Shown here: positions 1-11,239 of the stretch, in pieces
Position numbering within the stretch: position 1 is the stretch's first letter
How the letters are laid out: each line of letters starts with the position of its first letter
NCBI GenBank assembly: GCA_947579665.1
Contig: OX388343.1
Location: 92,360,254-92,424,253, forward strand
DNA from: Sympetrum striolatum
Lineage: Eukaryota; Arthropoda; Insecta; Odonata; Libellulidae
Length of the DNA stretch: 64,000 nt
Reading direction: 5' to 3'
Made by a program: the position numbers and the translations under genes
The notes under the pieces: generated by a model
Told to the model about the DNA's origin: nothing
Databases searched by the model: none
Seen by the model: only the letters and a program-made list of their open reading frames with translations

Positions 1-1089
1 TCGACGGCCACCGGATAGGACTTCCCCTCTAGAACTGGATATCGCTTCTCCACGGGATATGGGACGGGGTTCGGGACTGTAACGCCCACATTCCTCACCA
101 CCGGGACGGGTACGGGCTGCGGCACCGGGACTCCGATCTCCTTGGTTATGATGATGGACTTAATGTCACCGTTCTCAGCATCTGTTGCAACTTTATCAAC
201 AAATCCACCGTCCCAGTGAGGGCTCGTTGACTCTCCGCTTTGGCTATCGCCAAGTATTTCGTCTTGATCAACACTACGGCTGAGACTTGAAAGTTCTCTT
301 TTCTCCTGCTGCTGGGAATCTTCCGCTTCTTCTGGAGATGCGGAGGCTACCGAAACGGCTAGAAGACAGGCCAGGATCTGCAATTAAAAAGTTTTACCCT
401 CAGGTTAATTATTTCATACAAGAGGTACCAACCGGCCTTCGGGCTGAATACTTTACAGACAGACATATTTGATATCAATCACAGTAGTAATTGTACCAAT
501 CCTTCGTATTTTTTCAGATTTAGCAAAATATTTTGGATTTTTCAAAACGTGAATATTGTGCAAATATTCGAAGCTCTGATCGATTTAAGAAGGCCGCATT
601 AAAATTGACTAACTGTAAGGATGTAAATTGTCGGTCCCTAATTCGTTAGGTTTTCCTTCCCATGGATTTTTGGTGTCAGTGACCGTTCGCGAATCGTAGA
701 CACTGCATTCGGGCATTGACCGATCAATAGATGAATAGCGATTTTGATACATTTGTGGTGAAGCGGGTCAATTTAGACTTTGAACGATTTCGATCTTAGG
801 CCATTACAAATCTATTATAGATAGGAAAGCAAGGAAAAATTTAGATTCTTAGATTAAGTTATTCCTAAAATTCTCCATTTCATACGCCGATATGCTTCAT
901 ACGCGACTTGCTGTGTGCATATGTGTTTGTTTATATTAAAATATTAATCGACAAATCTAAGCACTTTACGAAAGAAGATCGTTCCACCAAAACTCTTCCT
1001 TTTTTAAATTTTATAGCTTTTGATATAAATACAGTACCAATTATAGAAGAAATTCGTCAAATAGTCTACGTACTTACAAAAAGCTTCAT
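1..1089 (-). CDS. PVPV/PYPV-rich secreted cuticle-like protein, gene 1 (3' part outside window)
   Basis: Two exons are seen. Exon 1 is 1078-1089 and encodes MKLF, followed by donor GTAAGT. Exon 2 starts at 377 after a CAG acceptor and runs off the window start. The mature-side sequence begins ILACLLAVSVASASPEEAED, completing a signal peptide with likely cleavage near Ala-Ser-Ala. Next come a Gln-rich QQQEKR segment, an acidic/Ser-rich stretch of about 60 residues instead of the Gly-rich stretch of its paralogs, then the block IGVPVPQPVPVPVVRNVGV and PYPVEKRYPV. About 129 residues are visible and the C terminus is missing. By family likeness (low-complexity Pro/Val cuticle proteins) it is probably a secreted structural protein of cuticle or a cuticular lining. 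The exon 1 assignment is inferred from the TATA box at 1155-1163 and from the pattern shared by all six paralogs. Confidence 0.8.
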
Positions 1090-1130
1090 AGCCTTGAAGT
1101 TATGGAGAGGATCGGATGGAGATAGTGGAG

Positions 1131-1163
1131 TGGTTGAGAAATCCTTCGAACTCTCTTTATATA
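1131..1163 (-). promoter_or_regulatory. Core promoter of gene 1 (TATA + initiator)
   Basis: Minus-strand TATATAAAG lies at 1155-1163. A CCACTCC initiator-like motif follows, with its A at 1131, 32 bases from the first T of the TATA box. The predicted 5' UTR is about 42 bases, ending at the ATG at 1089. Confidence 0.7.
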
Positions 1164-1169
1164 CGTTTT

Positions 1170-2505
1170 AATAGGTATATGCTTCACTAAACCTAATAAT
1201 CTCTCCTTTCTCAGGTAAGAATATTTTGATACCCCTCCGTTCATCCGACGGAATGATTTCTACTAACGGTATGAGAACCGTTATTAATCCCTAGAAATAT
1301 ATCCACAATTAAACACTAAAAAAATTGTTAGTACCTCAAACGGTCCTCATGTATTTCATGAATTCGATGAATCCACGTCGAAACGTTTATTGACATTGTC
1401 ATTTATTTAAATTGAAATTGGATAAGTAATAGATTTCCTTAAAAGTGAGCTTAAAGAATAATTAATTCCATTCAATCAGAAAATAATTTTAACCAACCGT
1501 AAGATAGAAAAATAATATTTAAGAATCGAAAGTCATGACATGCAAGGAAATGAGAACAATTTTTACCTTTACTTAAACTTTTACTATAATGCTTGAAATT
1601 AATAAAATCAGTTTGTCTCGAAAATCCGGCCTTCAAGGAAAAAATTGTACTTCATCATAGTATACTACTAATTCACTATACTAGGTACTCATATACACTA
1701 GCATAAGAAAATATGCATTGTATAAATGTAAATGAAGCAATATAATGAATGAATCAAATTACCAGTTTAAATGTGACTCTTTTCTAATTTTGGGTATATT
1801 TATCCTTCAAACATCGCCCAGCAATAACTCTTATAGAATATCTCATAATATATGTAATAAGATCAGCTAATACGTCTAGTTAGTTTTAGAAGAGAAATTA
1901 AATTGTAAGAAAGTAAAACTTAAACTTTACTAAAATATGCCTTGCTAATTAAGATAGAATTATCATACCATCGTCATGAGACTGAGACTTTATACTCAAC
2001 AATAATGTTGACCAGTGTGAGATTCACTAGATTTTTTTCACTGTCAGAATATCCATAATTTCAAATAATAAATTAGTTAAACTGTGCCCATTCGGAAATT
2101 ATTAGCAAGATACTTACTTAAAAATAATTAAAATTATTTGAAATAAGTAATTACGTACTTGCTCATAATACAAAGGAATCATCCGAAGTAGCGTTAAATA
2201 CTAGATACGAATAATTAAAATTCGTTAAAAACCTTTATGCTCTTCGGTTCCGTTAGAAAACCTAGTTGTAATTCAACTGCATAATCTGGGTAAAATGGGC
2301 AAAATTGCATTTCATGAATATATAACGTTTAAATTTCTTCGGCTAAAATGTCACCATAGGGATTAACGTTAAAGACAACTTCAATGAGGCTTAATCGAAA
2401 CATATAATAATTCAATCAAGGAAATTGTACGGTCGATAGTACTATTTACTATAAAATCATTTGAACATACGGGCAGTATTCAATACATGAAATATGGACA
2501 GTTAA
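1170..2505. other. AT-rich intergenic DNA, no gene seen
   Basis: The stretch is AT-rich, with no open frame of family-like composition and no recognisable RNA gene or complete element. Confidence 0.6.
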
Positions 2506-2507
2506 TA

Positions 2508-2522
2508 TAATAATAATAATAA
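2508..2522. repeat. (TAA)n microsatellite
   Basis: Five TAA units in a row. Confidence 0.8.
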
Positions 2523-2909
2523 ATCGTCTTTATTTGGGCGCGATTGAGACTTAAGAGTCTCTTCTTCCATCCAACCCATCGTCATTAATTATAAAATAAG
2601 AAGTAGAAATAATTAGAAGAATTGTGGATGTAAAAAGCCAAAGAGATTCTTAGGAAAAAAAATCCACTGCAGAAAAACACCCACAAGGAAGGGGGATGTG
2701 AAAAACCTGCGCAAACCTCCGATAGTAATAGCAAAATGATAAGAATATGAGAATGGCCAAGTATTTCCTTGCCAATTAAGTATTTTAACATCTTCCTCAT
2801 CTGTCCTTTCGTTCACTGGAAAGCACCTTGAATATACATAATGTTTTTCCTAATGTAAAGCAGTTAGAATTGCAGATGAGCTTTATTCACGAAAATATTT
2901 CTTCGGATA

Positions 2910-3076
2910 AAAAATTCCATAACTGACCAAACTTTTACTAGACCACTTTATTTTTACGAAAGACACGATCTGGGTTTCGTAGAGTCGCCTGATTATGTAG
3001 CGACGTTACGAACCCCGGATCGTGTCTTTCGTGAAATAAAGTGGTCTAGTAAAAGTTTGGTCAGTTATGGAATTTT
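2910..3076. mobile_element. Palindromic MITE with TA target site
   Basis: Two arms of about 60 bases are near-perfect reverse complements. The left arm reads AAAAATTCCATAACTGACC and the right arm ends GGTCAGTTATGGAATTTTT. They are separated by a spacer of about 45 bases. TA dinucleotides sit directly outside both ends (2908-2909 and 3077-3078), as expected of a Tc1/mariner-type TA duplication. There is no coding capacity. The family assignment is inference; the fold-back structure is directly visible. Confidence 0.8.
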
Positions 3077-3078
3077 TA

Positions 3079-5479
3079 CCTGTTAACAAGTACCGCAGCA
3101 TTAATTCTTATTCTGTATCGTTTATCCCTTCGGATATTTATGTACCCTATGTAGCTACAAATTTAGTGAACTCACTACTCCAGTAGGCAATCCTGATGAA
3201 ATTCCTCTTTTATTTTCTCTCATTACTAAACTTACGTATATATCTTTATCCTAGTCACACTCTATGCCATTATTAGATTATTTTGGTGCCACTATTTAAC
3301 TGTGAACAAGTCCGGTTATCTTTTAAATCAATTGTACATATTACAAATGTATTCATCCTTTACAATTTTCCTCTAGTAACTTGAAAAGGGTGAATCCCAG
3401 CATCTCTCCTGCATAAACCATCCACACGGTATTTTTTATTCATCAGATGAATGTTTCGAAGACGTTTATGCTTACTCTATGCATTGTATACGTTTATTCT
3501 TACTCTGTAATTATTCGATTTTGTTTCGCGTAATGAGGGTTTCATCCTTCTCTCTATTTCAATGGAAACTTGAGGAAAGATTTAAACTTTTTATTTGTCC
3601 ATCCTTGATCGCCCACTTTTTATGCAAGTCAGAAATAATTATACCTTTGAAATCATTTCATTCATGTCAGAAACGAGATGAAATCAGTTCATGATTTTAT
3701 TGCAAACTTTATTCATAATTGTTAAACGTCCTATTCTTACGATTGTTATTATTTCAATTACATCCTTTTAGTGCAAGCCAGCACCCTCCAAATCATGCAT
3801 GTCCTGAGTAAGCGAAAAATCTAAAACGAATGCTATTATTTATTTTGCCTCACTCTCCTTGCGTGTTTTTCAGTTCATAATTTAAATCAACAACTTGTTT
3901 ACTAAATATTATCCTAGTTTCATACCTGCGTTAATAATTCTGCCCGTCAATAAAACAATTTCTATTCATTATGCGAAAAAAATTTTCAACCGTAAGAGCA
4001 TTCGTATATTTCAAGAAATGAGAGATCTTTATCTCTTTAGCTATGAGGAAGTATATTTCGTTGAGGTTCGGATAACCCGAGATTGCCCCCAATCTCAAGG
4101 AAGATGCGGTTCGGTTATTTGGAAGTACCATTCCTCGACTTAAATCTCTTTCCTCCTGTCTCTTCCACTTCGGTGGGCAGTAATTCGGTATTGTACCTAA
4201 CAGTGTGTTTAACTCTCTCTTCTCGAATAAGATTGGCAGACCATAAAATGATCAGCCAAGATTAACATTTTTCATACGCTTAAAATTAAAGCTGCAATTT
4301 TGAAAAACGACGAATTATCATAAACATTTTGATAATAAAAGGGTGTTCAATAAGTCGCATGTGACCCTTCAACCATATCTATGTGAGCCATTAGCTAAGT
4401 ATTCTCTGAAAGTTTTATATATATTTTTTGTAGAGATTAGAAATGGAAGAAATTGTAGTAGAAAGAATCAACCTTTGATTGGACTCTGCCCTGAGAATTG
4501 AAAATATATCACACCTATTTTCGTACGCTCCTTAAAAATCATTGTAATTAAATTATCAACTTCTAGATGAATGTAGAATCGATATTTTTTATATTGTGAA
4601 TTACATCATTTAGGTCTGGGAAGTCTTAATAGAAGCTCGACTCCTAAATACTATAGAGCTAATTTTTTATATTAATACAGAAGAATCAGAAAAAATTGTT
4701 TAAAAATATTAATGGGGAAAACTACGTAACATTTTATTAACTTTATATTTCTTGCCATGAGCTGTGAAACCACATGAATGTAAATTGATGTAAAAGAAAT
4801 TTGGAGTTATGAGAAAAGCATATCAATACTAAATTAACTTTCCAAATAAAGTGAATACATAATGCATTATTAGAACAGCACATTTAGAGAACTTATCATT
4901 GACTTGTTACTTTTTCGGTATTTAAAAAATGTATGATGCAAAATGAAACAAAAAGAGAATTACATCTTGTTTATTCGAATACCAAGTGACTATCTCCCAA
5001 AATACTCCTTAGGAAAACTCCTGTTTGTTAAAGAATTATGAAAAAATAATGAACTATATATCTATATGAATTGTATGATGATGATGATTGGTGGGTGCTG
5101 TAAATTATTGCGGCAAAATATTGCGCTCTTTCTTACGGTAACGTCATTCCAACAATTATGGTTCATCGAAAAAGAAAAGGAATGCATTAAAAAATAGTGA
5201 CTCCTGGCCGTCTCTGAAACAATGTTTGTTGGATCTTTTCTGCTGTCTCATGGAAGAAAATTGTTTTGGGAAATTTCTCTTTGCAAAATCTTATCCTTAA
5301 CTTGAGGGATTAGGCGGCCGTTTTTATATGGGGGAAAAAAGAATTGGACTCAAAAGAGCTTCCAATTAAAACTAAATTAAAACCTTATCTTGGAAAAAGA
5401 ATGGCGGAAATCTGTGACGAAACGTAATGCATTAGAGTAAAGAGAGTGCATCTTTAGCGAAGCAAGCCTCTCTCGGAAG
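3079..5479. other. Intergenic DNA upstream of gene 2, no gene seen
   Basis: AT-rich sequence with only short chance open frames, none with similarity I recognise. The last 200 bases lead into the gene 2 promoter. Confidence 0.6.
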
Positions 5480-5514
5480 TATAAAAGGACTTACGATGTA
5501 CATCCTCGTCACTT
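5480..5514 (+). promoter_or_regulatory. Core promoter of gene 2 (TATA + initiator)
   Basis: TATAAAAGG at 5480-5488 is followed by a TCACTT initiator whose A is at 5511, 31 bases after the first T. The predicted 5' UTR is about 47 bases. The same TCACTT initiator is found at the same spacing in gene 6. Confidence 0.8.
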
Positions 5515-5557
5515 CAACTCTTCAGTCCTGCAAACTCAGTACTAGATCAACCGCAAG

Positions 5558-6402
5558 ATGAAGACGCTCGTAAGTGAAATTGGTTCATTTTATTCTAGCT
5601 GAGCTCTGGAAAATCGGAGAATTTTGCTTTCATCTTGGTGTATTTTTCTTCATAGGTATTCGTGGGCTTCCTTGCAACCGCAATAATAGCCGTGACTACG
5701 GAGGAACTGAAAGGCGGCAGTCAGCGTCCAGAGAAAAGAGGGATCTTTGGCTTGGGATACGGTGGAAATGACGGACGCACTGGTAATGGAGGATATTCTG
5801 GAGGACACGGAGGCCAGGGCTTCGGAAATTATCAATCAGGATTACTGTCCGGAGGCGGTGTGGGAGCTGATCAGACTCCCCCACGAACCGTAGTTCTCAA
5901 CCGCGAAGTACCAGTTCCAGTTCCACAACCCATTCCCGTTCAAGTAGTACGAAATGTACCCGTACCTGTTCCTCAAGCCATCCCTTACCCAGTGGAAAGA
6001 CCATATCCCGTTCCGGTGGAAAGACCATATCCTGTTCCAGTGGAAAGGCCAGTTCCTTATCCCGTCGAAAGGCAGGTTCCGTACCCGGTCCAAGTCCCCG
6101 TCAAGGTGCACGTGCCTCATCCGGTTCCCGTTCAAGTACCGAATCCTGTTGCAGTTCCAGTGTCCAGACCGTATCCTGTTCCAATACCGCAGCCGGTCCC
6201 AATTTATAAGAGTGTTCCCGTATATATACAAAACCAAGGAGGCGGTATCAACGGTCAAGGGTTGGTAAATGGCTACCAAAGTAGAATCCACGGTGGGTTC
6301 GGGGATGGAGGGCTGACTGGACAAGGACTTGGAGCAAAGCAAGGAATTACTGAGGGATTCGGGGGTAATTTTGGCCACGGATACAAGGGATATCATGGAT
6401 GA
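5558..6402 (+). CDS. PVPV/PYPV-rich secreted cuticle-like protein, gene 2
   Basis: Exon 1 is 5558-5569 (MKTL, donor GTAAGT) and exon 2 is 5656-6402, giving 252 residues. The signal peptide is MKTL then VFVGFLATAIIAVTT. The segment QRPEKRGIFGLGYGG follows, then a Gly-rich linker (roughly residues 30-70). The central block, about residues 80-190, is a near-periodic run of PVPVPQPIPV, PYPVERPYPVPV and YPVQVPVKV units, with basic or polar residues breaking the Pro/Val alternation. A Gly/Gln-rich tail ends GHGYKGYHG. The composition fits extracellular structural cuticle proteins of the CPLCP type; no chitin-binding Rebers-Riddiford motif is visible. It is the only cluster member on the plus strand. 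The intron is only 86 bases. Function is inferred from family likeness, not shown. Confidence 0.88.
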
Positions 6403-6510
6403 ACGAACAGGTTCACCATAGGAAGGATCGCTGGATCTTTTAAAATCATGATTTGGCATAAGTGATAAGATTGTCTATTTTAACATGTCATTTTTATCTA
6501 TGGGTTATTA

Positions 6511-6516
6511 AATAAA
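6511..6516 (+). terminator. Polyadenylation signal of gene 2
   Basis: AATAAA lies 109 bases after the stop codon, in an AT-rich 3' region. Confidence 0.7.
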
Positions 6517-6519
6517 ATT

Positions 6520-9500
6520 TCAATGGAGTGACTTATGCATTTTTTATCTATTGATTGATAGATTTTAAATAAATAGTACTTTCACAGGAAAATAGTCCAG
6601 CATAAAATTTATTGTAGTGAGATTCTGTTCATATATGGACGTGTAAATTTGCTTTTTCACAAAGTTGTCGCACAAGGAGGGGTTATCTCGCTGCGATGAT
6701 TGCTTGAAGTATTTACACCGAAAAGATAAAATATGACAGTTTATATGCATTTTTAAAGTTGTAATTTAAGGGCTATAATAGGATTATCAATGTCATAATT
6801 GGAATGAAAAGTAGGTTTAATATTGTGTTTACCCTAAAGGTGTCAAAGCCAACAACAGTCAACAGTCGTTTGATAGTAATGAAAATTTTCTTACATGAGT
6901 TATGATCTGTCTACATAATTACTTTAGAATTGTATGGTGTTGTTAATTCCTAGATTGGAGATACAACTTTAAATTAATGGATCTATTATTTATTTACAAA
7001 AGAAATAGAGCTTTCTAAGAATCAAGGACTTTTTGTGTACGACAGAATATCATTTGCACTAACCCTCCTTATACCGACCGTATTACACCCATTTCACTTA
7101 TAGCAGATGCCGTTCTTTCATATAGTGTGTTAATTGTTCAGCTTCTGTTAGCTGCATAGCGATTTTGTAAATTAATATTCAAATGCTCAAGGAATGATAC
7201 TTCACACATTCACAATTAACAATTCTCACACATTCTAATTGAGGTGTCGTTTGCCACAGGAATTCCAATTCTTGCTAATAAAATCTTTTTCACAGCCTCT
7301 ATCTGAGACTATTTTGATAAGACTTACTCAACTACTAGAACATATTTTTAAACAATTTAAACATAAGTTCCTCCTTTTTCGACCTCAACAATGGCTCTCT
7401 ATACATTCTAAATATAAGGAGTGTGGTTCGAAAGTCAAATATACCCAATTGATATCAACAACCTTGTGAATCTTAAACATTCCTGCTAATAATAGGCACT
7501 TGCATTATTAAATAAATCGTTTTTCTCCAACTTGTCTCCGTGGATCCCTTGTAGTAACACAGGGAAAAAAACAAATTTAATGCTGAGACCGTGTTACTAT
7601 TCCTTCTTCTGGGAAAACTTAAGTTAACATCTTAAATCTACGGGCTGATGGTATAAATGAAATTGCAATAGCAGAAAAGGCCCAGGATGCCTCCAAAAAT
7701 AATCAACAACTTTGCTCGTAAATGTATTCTGAAAGCTCATACAGCTGGTTCTGGTGTCATCTTTTAGCAATTTCAAGAATGAACATAAAATTGAAATCGT
7801 CCATATAAGATTAGGGTAAGGACGGTTTTTGTGAGTAGTAATTGGAACCTCCTGGATTGTTTCCGAATTTTATAAACCGATTTTTTGGACAAAGGAAATG
7901 TCGATACGGGCCAAAGGCATGGCCAAATCGTAAACCAAACTGGCAGCGCTTTACTTTGACTTTTCCAGATTATTCAAAGATGAACCTTTTACATCACCTT
8001 GATTTTACATATGCTTAAAATCCACAAAAAAACGAATCAGAATCGTAATGGTTCGTAATTCCTCTCAAAACGCAGGAGCGTAACGGAGGACGCTTCTCCG
8101 CCGCGCGGATTTGGCCCTTGCAGCGTTGTCGAAAAGTCGATTTATAAATTATTGGGGAAAATTGGGGCAAGATTTTATTTCAGATTCCCATTAAGGAAGG
8201 TTTGTAGCTCATTCTGGTGTAAGTAATCCCGTGTCACACGGTGTCTCAATCTACTATTTTCCTCGCTTAAGGTAAAAATGTGTTCCAAAATAAGAGTCCG
8301 TCATTTTGTTATGTAAAGTATATAAATATTCAACATAGTTCATTTAAACCAAGTATTATGAAGGACAGAAAACATATTTATAATATGGCATCATATTTTA
8401 CCCGATGATTTTCTTGGTTTGGGTTCAGCATTGGTTTGAAGTTGAAGAATGTCGCGAAAAATCTGTGACCGGCATTTTTCGCAAAATTTGGTCAACTTTG
8501 ACCCCCTGAAGAATTGTAATGCGCTGGAACCAACAAAAATGATTTCGCAGTTATATGCAGAATTTATTTAAGAATCATCATGCGAAGTTTCAAAGTCCTC
8601 ACTCAAAAAAACCACTTTCGTATTTTTGGCCAGCTTTTTTCGATTCTAGCCCACTGTGCGTCGTTAGAAAGCAATTGTTGTAAATTACAATATTTTAAAT
8701 TTCTTCTTGAAACTCTATATAATACTGGATTCTTTACGTGATGCCCTACAGTTTAATTCTCAGAAATCGACTAAGAAATCAAACAATCAGACTTCTGCAA
8801 CCTTTCTCCTCGTATCAAGGGGACCGATTCTTAGAAAACCAAAAATTTTACGACACTTTACAGTAATTTTAGTATTATTTGCATACCTCAGAACAGGAAA
8901 TGAAAATTCATGGCGAAAAGTAAAAAAAAAAGAATTTACCTAAGTTTCCTTTGATTTTATTCCCTCTCTAATTTATCTGCCATATCTATAATAATACATG
9001 ATTATAAAAATACACAGAAATTCTAAAGGAGCAGCAAATTAAATTTTGACGTAATTGTAATGGAAGAATTTCGTTGTCGGCAATAGATGACTCCAGAACC
9101 ATAGTGGATACAGTTAGCGCCGTTTTGATTACTGCGTTATGTTCCCATGCAATATCTAGGGTCACAAAGCCTCCATGTTGCTGAGAAGCGAGAACAGTTG
9201 GGATATTTGGGCCCACTGGCCTCGAGCACAACACTGCTAATTGTAAGAGGCAACGAACTTGATAATTCCTCCATTTAGATCTACAGGTCAATAAACAAAG
9301 TTGGCTTCATGACGTGTTCGCCTTATGGTCTTATATATTACCCAGATGTGCTACTAAATGTAAGTATATAAAATCTTGTCCATACATGAGAGATGAGTAC
9401 AAATATTGACTGTCACCTCTTCTGAGACTGTCACTCGTTTAAATTATTGAGAGAATTTTCTCCTTTGCTTGAATTAAAAAGGAAGCTTTCTCGCTTCTTT

Positions 9501-10030
9501 TTCAGTCAATATAAGCATTTAAATCTAAACTGAGACTAAATTGTCATATTTTCTGGTTGATCAGATTCATAAATGTTTAGGAACCGTCAAACTCACTTTC
9601 GCAATAACTTCATAATTGCAACTGTACGGAGATGGGCCATTTTATAACCATCTCAGGCTTGCGTTGAGTTCCGATTATTACGGTAAATACATGAATATTT
9701 CTAAATTGCTCGATAAAATAATAAGCTTACTTTTAAATAATTATGTTTCGTGAGATGAATTACATACAGCAGACGTTGAACAACAAGTTACTAAAATCTT
9801 ATTATTATTATTTCCAGATGTTTGGGACGGTTCTCGGCTTAGAAGAGAGAACTGCGAGCAATTAATTAAAATGTTGTATAACATAAAACTATCAATTGTT
9901 AAATGAAAATTATATGTATTCTTCGGTAATATCTTAATATAGTCCTCAAGACAGAAAGAAATATTTATGGAAAGAATAGTTTTTATCCTTGAAATCAAGA
10001 GAGAATAAAAAATTAATCAGTATCAACCAA
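6520..10030. other. Intergenic DNA between convergent genes 2 and 3
   Basis: AT-rich sequence with scattered short open frames. No coding signature, RNA gene or complete transposon was recognised. Confidence 0.55.
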
Positions 10031-10034
10031 AAAC

Positions 10035-10040
10035 TTTATT
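10035..10040 (-). terminator. Polyadenylation signal of gene 3
   Basis: AATAAA on the minus strand, about 210 bases after the gene 3 stop codon. Confidence 0.65.
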
Positions 10041-10248
10041 AAAATTTTAAAGATGTTTAATAATAGTAGGTTTTATAAAAATTATCAGTTAAATGTCAGT
10101 GGAAATCAAAGAATTTTCTCTTGCTCGTGAAATTACGAGGGGATTAAATTTTAATTGTATCTGTTCGTTCTCAATTGTCAGGAAGGGAAAGCGATGGATA
10201 GTGGATGGAAAGAGTACATTTAAAGCCTTTGTCCTGAATCATTTGTTG

Positions 10249-11165
10249 TCAACCGTGATGTCCGCCATAGCTTCCTCCTTGCGCTCCGCTTACTCCACTC
10301 TCATAATGCACTCCCTGACCTCCGACAGTTGCTCCATGACCTCCCCTAATATCAATTCCGTTTCCTCCTCCGTATACAACAGCGACTTCTTTGCCCTGTC
10401 CCTCGCCACCAGCGGCGTAGCCACCAACGATTCCTCCTTGGACTCCTGAATATCCTTGAGCAACGCCCTCGTTCCTTACGTACACAGGAACATTCTGATA
10501 AACGGGATAAGGTCGCGGTACATAAATAGCGTAAGGCCGTGTAACGGGAACAGCGACTGGTCTGGAGATCTGCACAGGAACAGGGTGTGGAATAGATACC
10601 CTCACTGGAACTTGCACTGGATATGGGATTCTTCTCTCAACGGGGTACGGCACCGGTCTAGCCACTGGAACCGGGTATGGCCTCTCAACCGGGACGGGAT
10701 AAGGCTTTTCCACTGGATACGGAATTTCATGTCGGACAGGGAATGGTACGTTCCGGACGATCTCCACGGGAACGGGTTGCGGTACAGGAACTGGAATTTC
10801 TTGGGTGAGGGTGACGACTCTTTGAGGTCCGTAGAGATGTTGGATTCCTCTACTTGATGGTACGTGGACTCCTTGGCTGGTTTCTCCGTGTCTGACGACG
10901 TAGCTGACTCTGTGCCCTCCTCCAGTAAGACGGCCTCCCCCATGTCCACCGCCATATACGGTACCGTCACTTTGTCCAGTGACTCCCCTCTTCTCATTCC
11001 GGATGCCATCCTGCTGCTTCTCCTCTGGGAATGCAACAGCGACTGCCACGGCCGAAAGAAGAGCTAAAGTCTGCAGAAGGCATAGAGGTGCTATCATGAG
11101 TTTTAACCGTGACTTGGTGAAAATAATGGAGAAAGTGGTGCTTCTTTACTTACCAGGAGCTTCAT
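10249..11165 (-). CDS. PVPV/PYPV-rich secreted cuticle-like protein, gene 3
   Basis: Exon 1 is 11,154-11,165 (MKLL, donor GTAAGT) and exon 2 is 10,249-11,070 after a CTGCAG acceptor, giving 277 residues. An unspliced ATG at 11,095-11,097 also opens this frame, but splicing from MKLL into TLALLSAVAVAVAFPEE matches every paralog. After the signal peptide come RNEKRGVTGQSDG, a Gly/His-rich stretch with a linker that is less repetitive than in genes 4-6, then IPVPVPQPVPVEIVRNVPFPV and runs of PYPVEKPYPVPVERPYPV. A tyrosine-bearing segment (RPYAIYVPRPYPVYQNVPVYV) and a Gly-rich tail ending GGSYGGHHG follow. Tyr and His are typical cross-linking residues in cuticle matrices. It is convergent with gene 2. 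The intron is 83 bases. Confidence 0.87.
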
Positions 11166-11201
11166 GATTTCGTTATAAGATCGGCGGACTCTGGAGGCGG
11201 A

Positions 11202-11234
11202 GTGAAGATACCGGCACCGTGGAATCCTTATATA
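11202..11234 (-). promoter_or_regulatory. Core promoter of gene 3 (TATA + initiator)
   Basis: TATATAAGG at 11,226-11,234 on the minus strand, with initiator TTCACTC whose A is at 11,203, 31 bases downstream of the first T. Confidence 0.78.
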
Positions 11235-11239
11235 CCCAA

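Noticed and set aside
9290..9345. Minus-strand TATATAAG followed by ATGAAGCCAACTTTG
   Set aside because: The ATG is only about 30 bases from the TATA box, no splice donor follows and the frame stops after nine codons; it does not fit the family pattern.
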